A DNA stretch of 64,000 nt from Syntrophaceticus sp050949745 (lineage in GTDB: Bacteria > Bacillota > DSM-12270 > Thermacetogeniales > Thermacetogeniaceae). A model generated the notes under the pieces. That model saw only the letters and a program-made list of their open reading frames with translations, was not told the origin of the DNA and ran no database searches. This document shows, piece after piece, positions 34,030-41,618 of this stretch. The translations under genes and the position numbers were made by a program. How positions within the stretch are numbered: the stretch's first letter is position 1; each line of letters starts with the position of its first letter. The stretch spans positions 124,001-188,000 of the forward strand of contig JBMNGF010000021.1 in assembly GCA_050949745.1 (NCBI GenBank), read 5' to 3'.

Positions 34030-34692
34030 ATGATAAAAAAAGAAGAGTTTAGACTTTATTCTTATTCATTTCTTTCTCAAGCTCTTGATTATCCAAGTAC
34101 TGAGTCTATGACAAAAATATTAGGTTCTGATCTAATTGAGGTTATATGTTCTTATAAAGAGGCTTTAATCAAAGGGGAACCGAATGCTTCAGGTTTGATA
34201 ATATCTCTGGAAAATTTACAGAATATATTTCTGGAAGTAGAAAACACCGGCGATTCTGAGGATTTTCTTCTAGAGCTTCAAAAAGAGTATACACGTCTTT
34301 GTCATGCCTCTAAACCGAGGATCTTACCCCTTTTTGAGTCTGTATATCGAGAAGGAAAGCTGCTTCAGGAATCCACAGTTGAGGTTGCACGACTGTACTA
34401 TGGTGCTGGTTTGAAATTAGATAAAGATTTTTCATTACCTCCGGACCATATCTCTCTTGAGCTAGAATTTATGGCTTACTTGTGTTCTCAGGAAATTGAA
34501 GCTATCAGAGAGAAGGATTCCTTTGTTTTGGACAAGGCGAAAAAGCTACAGCAAAGGATGCTGAAAGAGCATTTGCAGTTCTTTGTTCCTGATTTTGCCC
34601 AAAGACTTCAAAAACATGCATCACTAGAGTTTTATAAAGTTACGGGGAGATATCTGGAAAACTATATCGACTGGGAGCTGAGTTGTCTCTAA
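34030..34692 (+). CDS. TorD/DmsD-family molybdoenzyme chaperone
   Basis: A 220-residue all-helical protein of the TorD family, which binds the Tat signal of its partner molybdoenzyme and assists cofactor insertion before export. The family pattern is visible in LQKEYTRLCHASKPRILPL and the PPDHISLELEFMAYL block. It is downstream of a Tat-dependent molybdoenzyme, its evident client. No Shine-Dalgarno site is seen; a strong hairpin lies there instead, so expression may be low or regulated relative to the enzyme genes. Confidence 0.88.
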   Translation: MIKKEEFRLYSYSFLSQALDYPSTESMTKILGSDLIEVICSYKEALIKGEPNASGLIISLENLQNIFLEVENTGDSEDFLLELQKEYTRLCHASKPRILPLFESVYREGKLLQESTVEVARLYYGAGLKLDKDFSLPPDHISLELEFMAYLCSQEIEAIREKDSFVLDKAKKLQQRMLKEHLQFFVPDFAQRLQKHASLEFYKVTGRYLENYIDWELSCL

Positions 34693-34724
34693 ATATGTAT
34701 ATTGATTAAGCTGCTGTAATTGAT

Positions 34725-34770
34725 GATACCATTGAAGGGGTATTAAATGCCTCTTCAATGGTATCTTATT
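34725..34770. terminator. Bidirectional hairpin between torD-like and slipin genes
   Basis: A 13-bp perfect stem (GATACCATTGAAG with CTTCAATGGTATC) with a 15-nt loop, followed by TTATTT on the + strand. It separates the convergent TorD-like and slipin genes. Confidence 0.75.
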
Positions 34771-34785
34771 TGCTGGTAACAAAAT

Positions 34786-35742
34786 CTATTTTTCCTTGAC
34801 TTCATTGACTTCATCAGCAATAGGGGATTCTGCTGTCTTGTTTGTAAGCTTAAGTGAGTTGGCAATACCATTCAGCGAATCAGCAATACTGCTTGGTATT
34901 ACGACAAATCCATTTGTTTCTTTGAGTCCTTCGTAAAGAATATTCATTGACCGTAGCTGTAAAGCAACTGGATTATCTTTATAAGACTCTGCAGCTTCAG
35001 CAAATTTTAGAGATATTTCAGTCTCTGCTGTTCCAAGTAAGATCCTTGCACGCCGATCCCGTTCTGCTTGTGCTTCCCTTGACATGGCATCCTGAAGCTC
35101 AGATGGGATAATCACATTGCGGATCTCTACAGATTGTACAGCAATACCCCAAGGCTCGGTCCGCTCATCGATGGTTTTACATAATTCTTCATCCAGAATC
35201 CTTCGCCCGACCAGCATCTCTGCCAGTAAAGTTTCACCTATCAAATCACGGAGTGCGGTTTGAGACGCCCAGGTAACAGCATGATAATAATCAGCCACTT
35301 CAAGAACAGCCTTCTCAGGATCCCAAACCACCCAGAAGAGAACGGCATCAACATCAACTGGAACTGTATCTTTGGTTAATGTTTGTTCAGCAATAAAAGA
35401 AGTAGTTCTTATTCGTTGATCAACCCAGGCAGCTACTGAATCAATAACAGGAATTATAATGAATAAGCCTGGACCGGCAAGCTTGTGGTATTTTCCTAAA
35501 CGTAGAACTACAGCCTTTTCCCACTGATTGGCGATTTTTATACTGCTAGAAACAAGAGCTGCCACCACAATACCTACCGGGATAATCCAAGTTAAGTTCC
35601 AAAGTAAACCGATGGCAGATGCAATGCATATTATAATCAAAAAAATAGAAAATCCAACGGGATCGACACCAAGTATTGAATTTGATATGGTTGAACTAAC
35701 TTGCCGGTCATTTTTTCGGTCAATTACAATTTCGGATTGCAT
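34786..35742 (-). CDS. Slipin / SPFH-domain membrane protein
   Basis: A 318-residue stomatin-type protein. It starts with a short cytoplasmic segment and two hydrophobic stretches (about residues 32-66), then the SPFH/band-7 domain with KAVVLRLGKYHKLAGPGLF, TKDTVPVDVDAVLFW and a coiled helical region AMSREAQAERDRRARIL. Such proteins organise membrane microdomains and often associate with proteases (NfeD); no nfeD gene is adjacent. It follows a GntR-family gene by 58 bp on the same strand, suggesting joint control. Confidence 0.9.
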   Translation of the reverse strand: MQSEIVIDRKNDRQVSSTISNSILGVDPVGFSIFLIIICIASAIGLLWNLTWIIPVGIVVAALVSSSIKIANQWEKAVVLRLGKYHKLAGPGLFIIIPVIDSVAAWVDQRIRTTSFIAEQTLTKDTVPVDVDAVLFWVVWDPEKAVLEVADYYHAVTWASQTALRDLIGETLLAEMLVGRRILDEELCKTIDERTEPWGIAVQSVEIRNVIIPSELQDAMSREAQAERDRRARILLGTAETEISLKFAEAAESYKDNPVALQLRSMNILYEGLKETNGFVVIPSSIADSLNGIANSLKLTNKTAESPIADEVNEVKEK

Positions 35743-35800
35743 GAATTATTCTCCCTTCGATTTGATGGTTAATTATTGAAAAACTGTCAGGATTGCATTT

Positions 35801-36178
35801 TCATTCGTCTGGTAACCGACAACGACCCTGAATATATTCTAATAATTGGTCTAGATCATATCCCAACTCAAAAGCTTCAATAAATAGGTCATCAATAAGT
35901 TGATCAAGGCGTTCATTGTTTCGCTTAAATAGGTGACTATTTTTCTTTTCGATGACAAAAGTTCCTCTTCCCTGCTTGGCTGATAGCACACCTTCTCTTT
36001 TTAGTTCCGAATAGACCCTCCTGATAGTATTTACATTAACTTTTAGATCAACTGCTAATTGTCGTACTGTTGGAAGTTGCGAACCAGGAGGTAATTTTCC
36101 TGTAGTAATCGCATATTTAATTTCTCTTTTTAATTGAACATAAATGGGAATACCATTTTTTAAATCAATTTCAAACAT
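35801..36178 (-). CDS. GntR-family (YtrA-type) regulator
   Basis: A 125-residue repressor-type protein. The winged-helix domain (PPGSQLPTVRQLAVDLKVNVNTIRRVY at about residues 31-57) is clear; the short C-terminal helical region without a ligand-binding domain defines the YtrA subfamily, which usually controls adjacent ABC or membrane-protein genes. Here the downstream gene is a slipin, so the pair probably forms an autoregulated unit. The ATG has GGAGG upstream. Confidence 0.9.
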   Translation of the reverse strand: MFEIDLKNGIPIYVQLKREIKYAITTGKLPPGSQLPTVRQLAVDLKVNVNTIRRVYSELKREGVLSAKQGRGTFVIEKKNSHLFKRNNERLDQLIDDLFIEAFELGYDLDQLLEYIQGRCRLPDE

Positions 36179-36299
36179 TGGATAGATTTAACCTCCGAGT
36201 GTTTGCCAATCAAGAATGTCATGATATGGCAGTTAAGAAGTATATAGCATCTTTGTTAACAATTAATCAGTAGTTGAATTTCGCAGCTCCTCATTTATT

Positions 36300-36485
36300 T
36301 TACTCCTATCTTTGGGCAAGACTGCCTCACCATAGCGGATTATCCAGCAAAGCCTAACAAAGCCTGATGAACAAGCCGGTCCCTTGGAGCAGCTTTTAGC
36401 CTGTCGTCGCGGAAAATGTTATTCCATTCCAAACTCCAAGTTAGAGGTAAGAATAAGGCTTTGCTGCTCATAAATGATATATATA
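36300..36485 (-). pseudogene. istB: IS21-family IstB remnant (C-terminal part)
   Basis: Read on the minus strand, the segment gives YEQQSLILTSNLEFG, then, after a shift of frame, EWNNIFRDDRLKAAPRDRLV and HQALLGFAG, followed by a stop and ...RQSC. This matches the C-terminal end of IstB, the AAA+ helper ATPase of IS21 elements (ISxRYE-SLIxTSNLEF-W-F-D-RL-AA-DRLVHH-xxFxG-SYRxR). At least one frameshift and one stop are present and istA and the ends are gone, so it is a dead relic. Confidence 0.75.
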
Positions 36486-36788
36486 GACGCTATCATATTT
36501 ATGATAAAAAACACCAATACTACGAAGTGGAATTATAGTCAATTCGATGAGTTATGAAAACAGATACTTATTAAAAGTATAACATAACAAGCATCTCTAG
36601 TTATCAAAATAATATATAACAAATGATGTCTGCTTACTATCTGTAGCCCATCTTCTATGTTACCATACGTATCATTTGGTATACAGGGCTCCAAAGTTTA
36701 CATGTTACTTCGCATAAATCGCATTCCATTAAACTGAGGTATCCGATACGTTTAACCCTCTCGTTGGATAGGGTTATTAATATGATTG

Positions 36789-36819
36789 GGCTATGGGCAG
36801 TGTGTCAATAGCCTTTTTT
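36789..36819 (+). terminator. Weak terminator-like hairpin
   Basis: GGCTAT (36789-36794), a 13-nt loop, ATAGCC (36808-36813) and six T. No gene is visible upstream on the + strand, so it may be a relic or end a short unannotated RNA. Confidence 0.45.
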
Positions 36820-36845
36820 ATGTGAGGCTAGGCGCGGGCGCACAC

Positions 36846-36882
36846 AAAAAGGGAAGCAGTGATACTTTCCTTGCTTCCCTTT
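36846..36882 (-). terminator. Terminator of the ferritin-like gene
   Basis: On the minus strand, an 11-bp perfect stem (AAAGGGAAGCA with TGCTTCCCTTT) followed by a T run, 32 bp after the stop of the ferritin-like gene. Confidence 0.85.
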
Positions 36883-36914
36883 GGTGTGTTGCTGTCTAAT
36901 ATGTGAGATGCTAA

Positions 36915-37400
36915 TTACCCAAAAAGTTCGTTTATTTTTTTGATATGCTCTTTTTCTTCGTTGATGAGTTTTTCCAGAAGTTCCGCCCCTTGTTTATTGG
37001 CAGCATTTTTGAACTCCTGAAAGATAACGATAGAATCTTTTTCAAAGCTGAGGGCAAACCTTAAAATATCCTTGTCACTTTTTATTTCTTTAACCAAATC
37101 TTTAACCTTAGACATATTGAAAATATGGCTGTTGACCAGCGATTTAACGTAATCTCCGTACTCTCCCACATACTGTTCATTAGGCCTAAAATTGCCTTTT
37201 AATTCTTTTCCTAATTCGCTAAAAGTTATAATATGCTCTTCTTCCTCTTTAGCAAGATATGCTAATGCTTTCTTTACCTTATCACTTTCTGCGTAATCCA
37301 ATGCTTTTTCATAAAATTCTTTGCCTGATTCTTCAATTTGCAGGGCAATCTCAACAATTTCTTCACCACTAAACATACTGATACCCCAGGCCATTTTCAT
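36915..37400 (-). CDS. Ferritin-like / rubrerythrin-type diiron protein
   Basis: A 161-residue four-helix-bundle protein. Two EExxH-type motifs are visible: KEEEEHIITF and NEEKEHIKKI, with further Glu residues in IEESGKEFYEKAL and SFEKDSIVIF, the expected diiron ligands. The C-terminal rubredoxin domain of true rubrerythrin is absent. Such proteins protect anaerobes from peroxide or store iron. An internal start (MFSGEEIVEIA, residue 9) is possible, but AAGGGGTGAA supports the listed one. The gene stands alone with its own terminator. Confidence 0.88.
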   Translation of the reverse strand: MKMAWGISMFSGEEIVEIALQIEESGKEFYEKALDYAESDKVKKALAYLAKEEEEHIITFSELGKELKGNFRPNEQYVGEYGDYVKSLVNSHIFNMSKVKDLVKEIKSDKDILRFALSFEKDSIVIFQEFKNAANKQGAELLEKLINEEKEHIKKINELFG

Positions 37401-37687
37401 TCACCCCTTATATTTGTTATGTATATCCTATAATGTTGTTAATATTAACATATTAATAATACACTGGATAGCAATACCCATGGTTAATATTCAAAATATC
37501 ATAAACGATTTAGATGGAAAGAAAAATACCGATATAATTGCCAACAATCCTTTTTTATTGTTTTGTATCTCTCTGTTTCTTAAATGAAGGGATATGAAAC
37601 CGTTATTTTTGGGAATCACATAATAGGCCCCAATGCTTCAAAGTCCTCTCGATATGCGGTGAGAGGGCTTTGTAAGTTAAAATGATC
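37401..37687. other. Intergenic region, ferritin-like / adh
   Basis: 287 bp, AT-rich, holding the promoter side of the ferritin-like gene and the hairpin after adh (37639-37672). A small open frame on the + strand antisense to the start of the ferritin-like gene is not supported by a ribosome-binding site. Confidence 0.5.
37639..37672 (-). terminator. Hairpin downstream of adh
   Basis: A 12-bp stem with one mismatch (CAAAGTCCTCTC with GAGAGGGCTTTG), 10-nt loop, beginning 16 bp after the adh stop. On the minus strand no T run follows, so termination would be weak. Confidence 0.55.
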
Positions 37688-38655
37688 CTATTTAACAGCT
37701 ACTAAGCGTCCTTTAACTTCTCCGCGTTTGAGACGTTCTAGTCCTTCTGGGATTTCATCAAAAGTGATGGTGTGTAGCTGTGGTTTGAGTTTACCGGTAG
37801 CGAAGTAATCATATACATCTTTAATATCCTCGGCAGTGCCGCCGCAGCTGCCAATGACTTGAGCTTGCTTGAGGATCAAAGATCTGGTATTAATCTTAGC
37901 TTCCAGTATACCCATGCCTACAACTACCACCTTACCGAAATCAGCTACTGCTTCTAGCGCATCGGTTGTGGTTTGTCCGAATCCAGCATAATCGACTATT
38001 ACATCGCATTTTACTGGCGCAAGATCAATAACATTTTCGTAAACTTCTTTGACGCCCATTTCCTCGGCAAGTTGCCGTGCTTCAGGGTTGATATCAGTAG
38101 CATATACCTCACAGCCATCGATAAGGGCCATACCGGCAGCAAACTGGCCCAATCCGCCGATACCGATAATGCCGATTTTCATACCCGGCTTGGCACCGCC
38201 AGCTTTGTACAAGGCATGATAAGAGGTCATCCCTGCATCAGTAGCTGCTGCTCCTTCTAAGAAACTAACATTATCAGGCAGTGGAACCAGGCAGTCAACT
38301 GGAACTGCACATTTGTCAGCATAGCCACCGTCACATTGATATCCGACTGCCCAGGAGCGTCCGGTTTCGGCGCTGAGTTTTGCCGATATGGGAGCGATTC
38401 CTACCCGATCCCTACTTTGAATCCTTCGACTCCTTCGCCAATTTCAGTAATGATACCGGCGTTCTCATGTCCCATATACATGGGATGTGCGGTGATAATA
38501 CCTATCCAGCCAGGATCTTCAAGAGCCGCAACATCTGAATGGCATAATCCAGCTGCCATGACATCGATGACGACAAAACCGGGCTTAGCTACTGGATCCG
38601 GTTTCTCCACCAACTTGAGTGGGATATTAGTGTCTGTAAACTCCCAACCCTTCAT
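37688..38655 (-). pseudogene. Zinc-type alcohol dehydrogenase, one-base frameshift
   Basis: A medium-chain dehydrogenase in two frames. From ATG 38655 (GGGGGG upstream) the first part has GLCHSDVAAL and MYMGHENAG, the catalytic zinc ligands, up to GFKVG. One G is then missing in GTAGGGATC (38407-38415); restoring it gives GDRVGIAPISAKLSAE... and joins the second part with the NAD-binding GIGGLGQFAAG. Restored length is about 322 residues. The four-cysteine structural zinc lobe, normally after GDRVG, is absent. Either a sequencing error or a true frameshift. Substrate unknown. Confidence 0.85.
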
Positions 38656-38809
38656 AAAATAAACCCCCCTTTTTTCTCCTATTGTTAATAAATATGAAGA
38701 TTTTATTAACATTTCGATGTTAATGATTGATAATCCTTCCAAAGTTAAGAAATAAAGCTAAGAAATTTTTTGATCTGCAAACAGTTTTCTGTTGACTATT
38801 AATAGTGCT

Positions 38810-38834
38810 ACATTCAGTCAGAATGTGTATTCTG
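38810..38834. promoter_or_regulatory. Two overlapping dyads upstream of adh
   Basis: ACATTC-N5-GAATGT (38810-38826) overlaps CAGAAT-N4-ATTCTG (38819-38834). Both are perfect. They lie about 155 bp upstream of the adh start and 40 bp past the livG stop on the minus strand, and look like the tandem half-sites of a TetR-type operator. Confidence 0.5.
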
Positions 38835-38873
38835 CAGGAATTGGTGATGTGAACAAAATGGAAATGATTATGT

Positions 38874-39641
38874 TCAATCTACCTCTTTTCCCAGATAGGC
38901 TTCGATCACATCTGGGTCGTTTTGCACCTCAGAGGGGGTACCTGCTGCGATCTTTTGTCCATAATTGAGGACATCCACATGGTCAGAGATGTTCATGACA
39001 AACTTCATGTCATGCTCCACGAGCATGATGGTAATACCCATATCCCTGATGTTCTCTACCATCTGCATCAGTGCACCTTTTTCTTGAGGGTTCATCCCTG
39101 CGGCAGGTTCATCAAGGAGCAGGAGGGCGGGGTCTGCTGCTAATGCCCTGGCAATCTCTAGGCGGCGCTGTTCGCCATAAGGGAGGTTTTTAGCCAGTTC
39201 ATCTTTTTTGTCCAGAAGATCAACAGTTCGCAAGGCTTCGCATGCCTTTTCCTCGATCTCTCGTTCCTCTTTATTTATGCCCGGAAAACGGAGGATTGCC
39301 CCGAGCAAGCCGGCTCTACCGCGGCAATGGCGCCCGATGCGGGTATTATCGAGAACAGATAAGTTCTTAAAGAGGCGGATATTCTGAAAAGTGCGCGCTA
39401 TTCCTAGAGTGGTGACTTTGTAGGCTTTATATCTGGTGATATCATTTTCGGCAAACCATATATTGCCTGATGATGGTTTATAAAGGCCTGTAATTATATT
39501 GAAAATGGTGCTTTTCCCTGCTCCATTTGGCCCGATAAGGGCGCTGATCCATCCTTTTTTCACTTTTAGGTTTACATGGTCGACAGCCATCAGCCCGCCG
39601 AATTGAATGGTGATATTTTGCAACTCTAGAAGTGTGGTCAC
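38874..39641 (-). CDS. livG: Branched-chain amino acid ABC transporter ATPase LivG
   Basis: A 255-residue ABC ATPase. Walker A GPNGAGKSTIFN near residue 38, the signature LPYGEQRRLEIARALA, Walker B LLLLDEPAAGMNP and the switch His in MLVEHDMKFV are all present. The C-terminal NDPDVIEAYLGKE is the LivG tail. The GTG start overlaps the livM end region by a single intergenic base. The expected second ATPase, livF, does not follow; the next gene is adh. Confidence 0.94.
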   Translation of the reverse strand: MTTLLELQNITIQFGGLMAVDHVNLKVKKGWISALIGPNGAGKSTIFNIITGLYKPSSGNIWFAENDITRYKAYKVTTLGIARTFQNIRLFKNLSVLDNTRIGRHCRGRAGLLGAILRFPGINKEEREIEEKACEALRTVDLLDKKDELAKNLPYGEQRRLEIARALAADPALLLLDEPAAGMNPQEKGALMQMVENIRDMGITIMLVEHDMKFVMNISDHVDVLNYGQKIAAGTPSEVQNDPDVIEAYLGKEVD

Positions 39642-39642
39642 T

Positions 39643-40554
39643 TTATTGTCCCCTCCTAGTGTCCTTAGATAGTGTAACTCTTGACATTATGCGCTGTATA
39701 AGATCAAATAACAGTTTGCGGAAATTGATTCCACCCAAGAGTCCATGGGGGCGGAAGATCATCATAGCGACCATCAGTGCGCTGTAGATAAGCATCCTGT
39801 ATTCTTTAACAAAGCGTAAGAACTCTGGAGCCAGAGAGAGAACAGTTGTTCCTAAAACGGTCCCTGGTACACTACCTAATCCTCCCAACACCACGTAGTT
39901 CAATAACTCAAATGATCTGGATACACCGAAGTCGGCGGGGTTCAGGTACTGTATCAGGTGTGCGTAAAGCCCTCCTCCTATGCCGGCGAAGAATGTGCCT
40001 GTGGCAAAAATCTTAACCTTGTAAAACAGAACATTAATGCCCATTGCCTCTGCTGCTAGTTCATCCTCTCTGATTGCGGTAAGGGCACGTCCGAAGCGGG
40101 AGTCATGAATACAATACATGCAGATGATCGACAGGGCTGCTATGACCAGCACTATGGCAAAACTGGTATCTCTCGGGATACCGGCCAGGCCCCGTGCACC
40201 ACCGGTTATATCCAAGTTAATAAAAACAATTCTGACAATTTCGGCAAAGCCCAGGGTGGTAATCCCCAAGTAATCACCGGTTAAGCGTATGGATGGGAAC
40301 CCCAAGAGCATCCCCGCCAGCCCTGCAGCAAGCCCTCCTACAAAAACATTGAGTATGAAGGGGGTTCCCAGATTAAGGGACATCAGGGCAGCTGTATATG
40401 CTCCAATACTCATAAAACCGGCATGTCCGAAGGAAAATAGGCCAGCAACGCCTGTTATCAGATGGAGGCCTAGTGCTGTTATCAGATAGACTCCGGTTAG
40501 GGTAAGAATCTGGTTTATGTAAGGATCACTAAAAAAGCCAAATATTGATTCCAT
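39643..40554 (-). CDS. livM: Branched-chain amino acid ABC transporter permease LivM
   Basis: A 303-residue permease with about nine to ten hydrophobic helices. LYLITALGLHLITG-like N-terminal helices, FGHAGFMSIGAYTAAL and the EAA-like cytoplasmic loop AIREDELAAEAMGIN (contact with the ATPase) are visible. The start ATG 40554 is chosen because it falls 7 bp after the livH stop; the longer open frame would overlap livH. Confidence 0.93.
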   Translation of the reverse strand: MESIFGFFSDPYINQILTLTGVYLITALGLHLITGVAGLFSFGHAGFMSIGAYTAALMSLNLGTPFILNVFVGGLAAGLAGMLLGFPSIRLTGDYLGITTLGFAEIVRIVFINLDITGGARGLAGIPRDTSFAIVLVIAALSIICMYCIHDSRFGRALTAIREDELAAEAMGINVLFYKVKIFATGTFFAGIGGGLYAHLIQYLNPADFGVSRSFELLNYVVLGGLGSVPGTVLGTTVLSLAPEFLRFVKEYRMLIYSALMVAMMIFRPHGLLGGINFRKLLFDLIQRIMSRVTLSKDTRRGQ

Positions 40555-40561
40555 GAGGCCT

Positions 40562-41461
40562 CTACACCTTCCTTTGAATGGGGCGCCCCATAATCCCCGT
40601 AGGTTTGACCAGGAGCACAAGGATTAGAAGAGCAAAGGCGATGGCATCACGATAGGTGCCATATCCCAGCGCTACTCCCATTACTTCTGCCACACCCAAA
40701 AATAGTCCACCGAGCATAGCTCCGGGAATGCTGCCGATCCCTCCTAGGACAGCAGCACAGAAGCACTTCAAGCCAACGATAACTCCCATCATAGGGTGTA
40801 TAGAATTGAAGTACATCCCAACGAGAACCCCCCCTGCACCGGCAAGGGCAGCACCGATAGCAAAGGTAAAGGAAATAATCCTATTTATGTTAATCCCCAT
40901 TAGATTAGCTGTTTCATAACTTTCTGATGTTGCCCGCATAGCTTTGCCTACTTTGGTATACTTAACGGTCAGGTTAAGAGCTACCATGAAAATGCCCGAA
41001 ATAAGCAAAATAACTATCTGCACCAAGGAGAATTTCACTGACCCCACAGTGTAGATTGTGTCCTTAACAATCTCTGGGAACCCTTGAGCATTTGGCCCCA
41101 TAATCAGAGTCATCAGGGTTTGCAGGAAGAGGGAAACTCCCAGTGCAGAGATCAATGTGGCGAGGCGTGTAGAGCCACGTAAGGGGCGGTAGGCTACTCT
41201 TTCAATGAGCATAGCGAGTGGCACGCAGATCAGGATCGCACATATAATTGCGAGAAAAAAGTTTACCTTGAAGTAAACCACCATAAGAAGACCGGTGAAG
41301 GCACCAATCATATAGATTTCCCCGTGAGCAAAATTTATGAGCTGAATGATTCCATAAACCATCGTATAGCCTAGAGCAATCAAGGCATAGGTAGCTCCAA
41401 GGGTGATCCCGTTAATTAATTGCTGTGGCAGGAGCTGTAAAAATATTTGGAACTGTTCCAT
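40562..41461 (-). CDS. livH: Branched-chain amino acid ABC transporter permease LivH
   Basis: A 299-residue permease with about eight hydrophobic helices. NGITLGATYALIALGYTMVYG and INFAHGEIYMIGAF are LivH hallmarks, and the cytoplasmic loop KAMRATSESYETANLMGIN contacts the ATPase. It is preceded on the same strand by livK across a 157-bp gap with a strong hairpin. Confidence 0.94.
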   Translation of the reverse strand: MEQFQIFLQLLPQQLINGITLGATYALIALGYTMVYGIIQLINFAHGEIYMIGAFTGLLMVVYFKVNFFLAIICAILICVPLAMLIERVAYRPLRGSTRLATLISALGVSLFLQTLMTLIMGPNAQGFPEIVKDTIYTVGSVKFSLVQIVILLISGIFMVALNLTVKYTKVGKAMRATSESYETANLMGININRIISFTFAIGAALAGAGGVLVGMYFNSIHPMMGVIVGLKCFCAAVLGGIGSIPGAMLGGLFLGVAEVMGVALGYGTYRDAIAFALLILVLLVKPTGIMGRPIQRKV

Positions 41462-41490
41462 TACTTATGCCGCCTTCCAATTAGGTTAAA

Positions 41491-41524
41491 GTGCAGGCAA
41501 GGGGACGGTCTCTCTTGCCTGCAC
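41491..41524 (-). promoter_or_regulatory. Strong hairpin between livK and livH
   Basis: An 11-bp perfect inverted repeat (GTGCAGGCAAG with CTTGCCTGCAC) with a 12-nt loop. On the minus strand the loop and right-arm edge read AGAGACCGTCCCC. It probably stabilises or partly terminates the livK message so that binding protein exceeds permease. The ACCGTCCCC core also occurs in the hairpin at 22402-22435. Confidence 0.75.
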
Positions 41525-41618
41525 CAAAAAATACCATGCTGTACTTTTCAGGGCATAGTACCCTTTAATCCATTGCTATCTCGGATAAGCGCCAGGTTAA
41601 CTGGCTGCTAATAATTTA

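Larger units (their letters stand above)
36179..36914. other. Gene-poor interval with istB relic and two hairpins
   Basis: About 735 bp without an intact gene. It holds a decayed istB fragment (36300-36485, minus strand), a weak + strand terminator-like hairpin (36789-36819) and the terminator of the ferritin-like gene (36846-36882). The central 300 bp contains a few small inverted repeats, e.g. TAACCCT/AGGGTTA near 36755-36775, but nothing that can be named. Confidence 0.6.
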
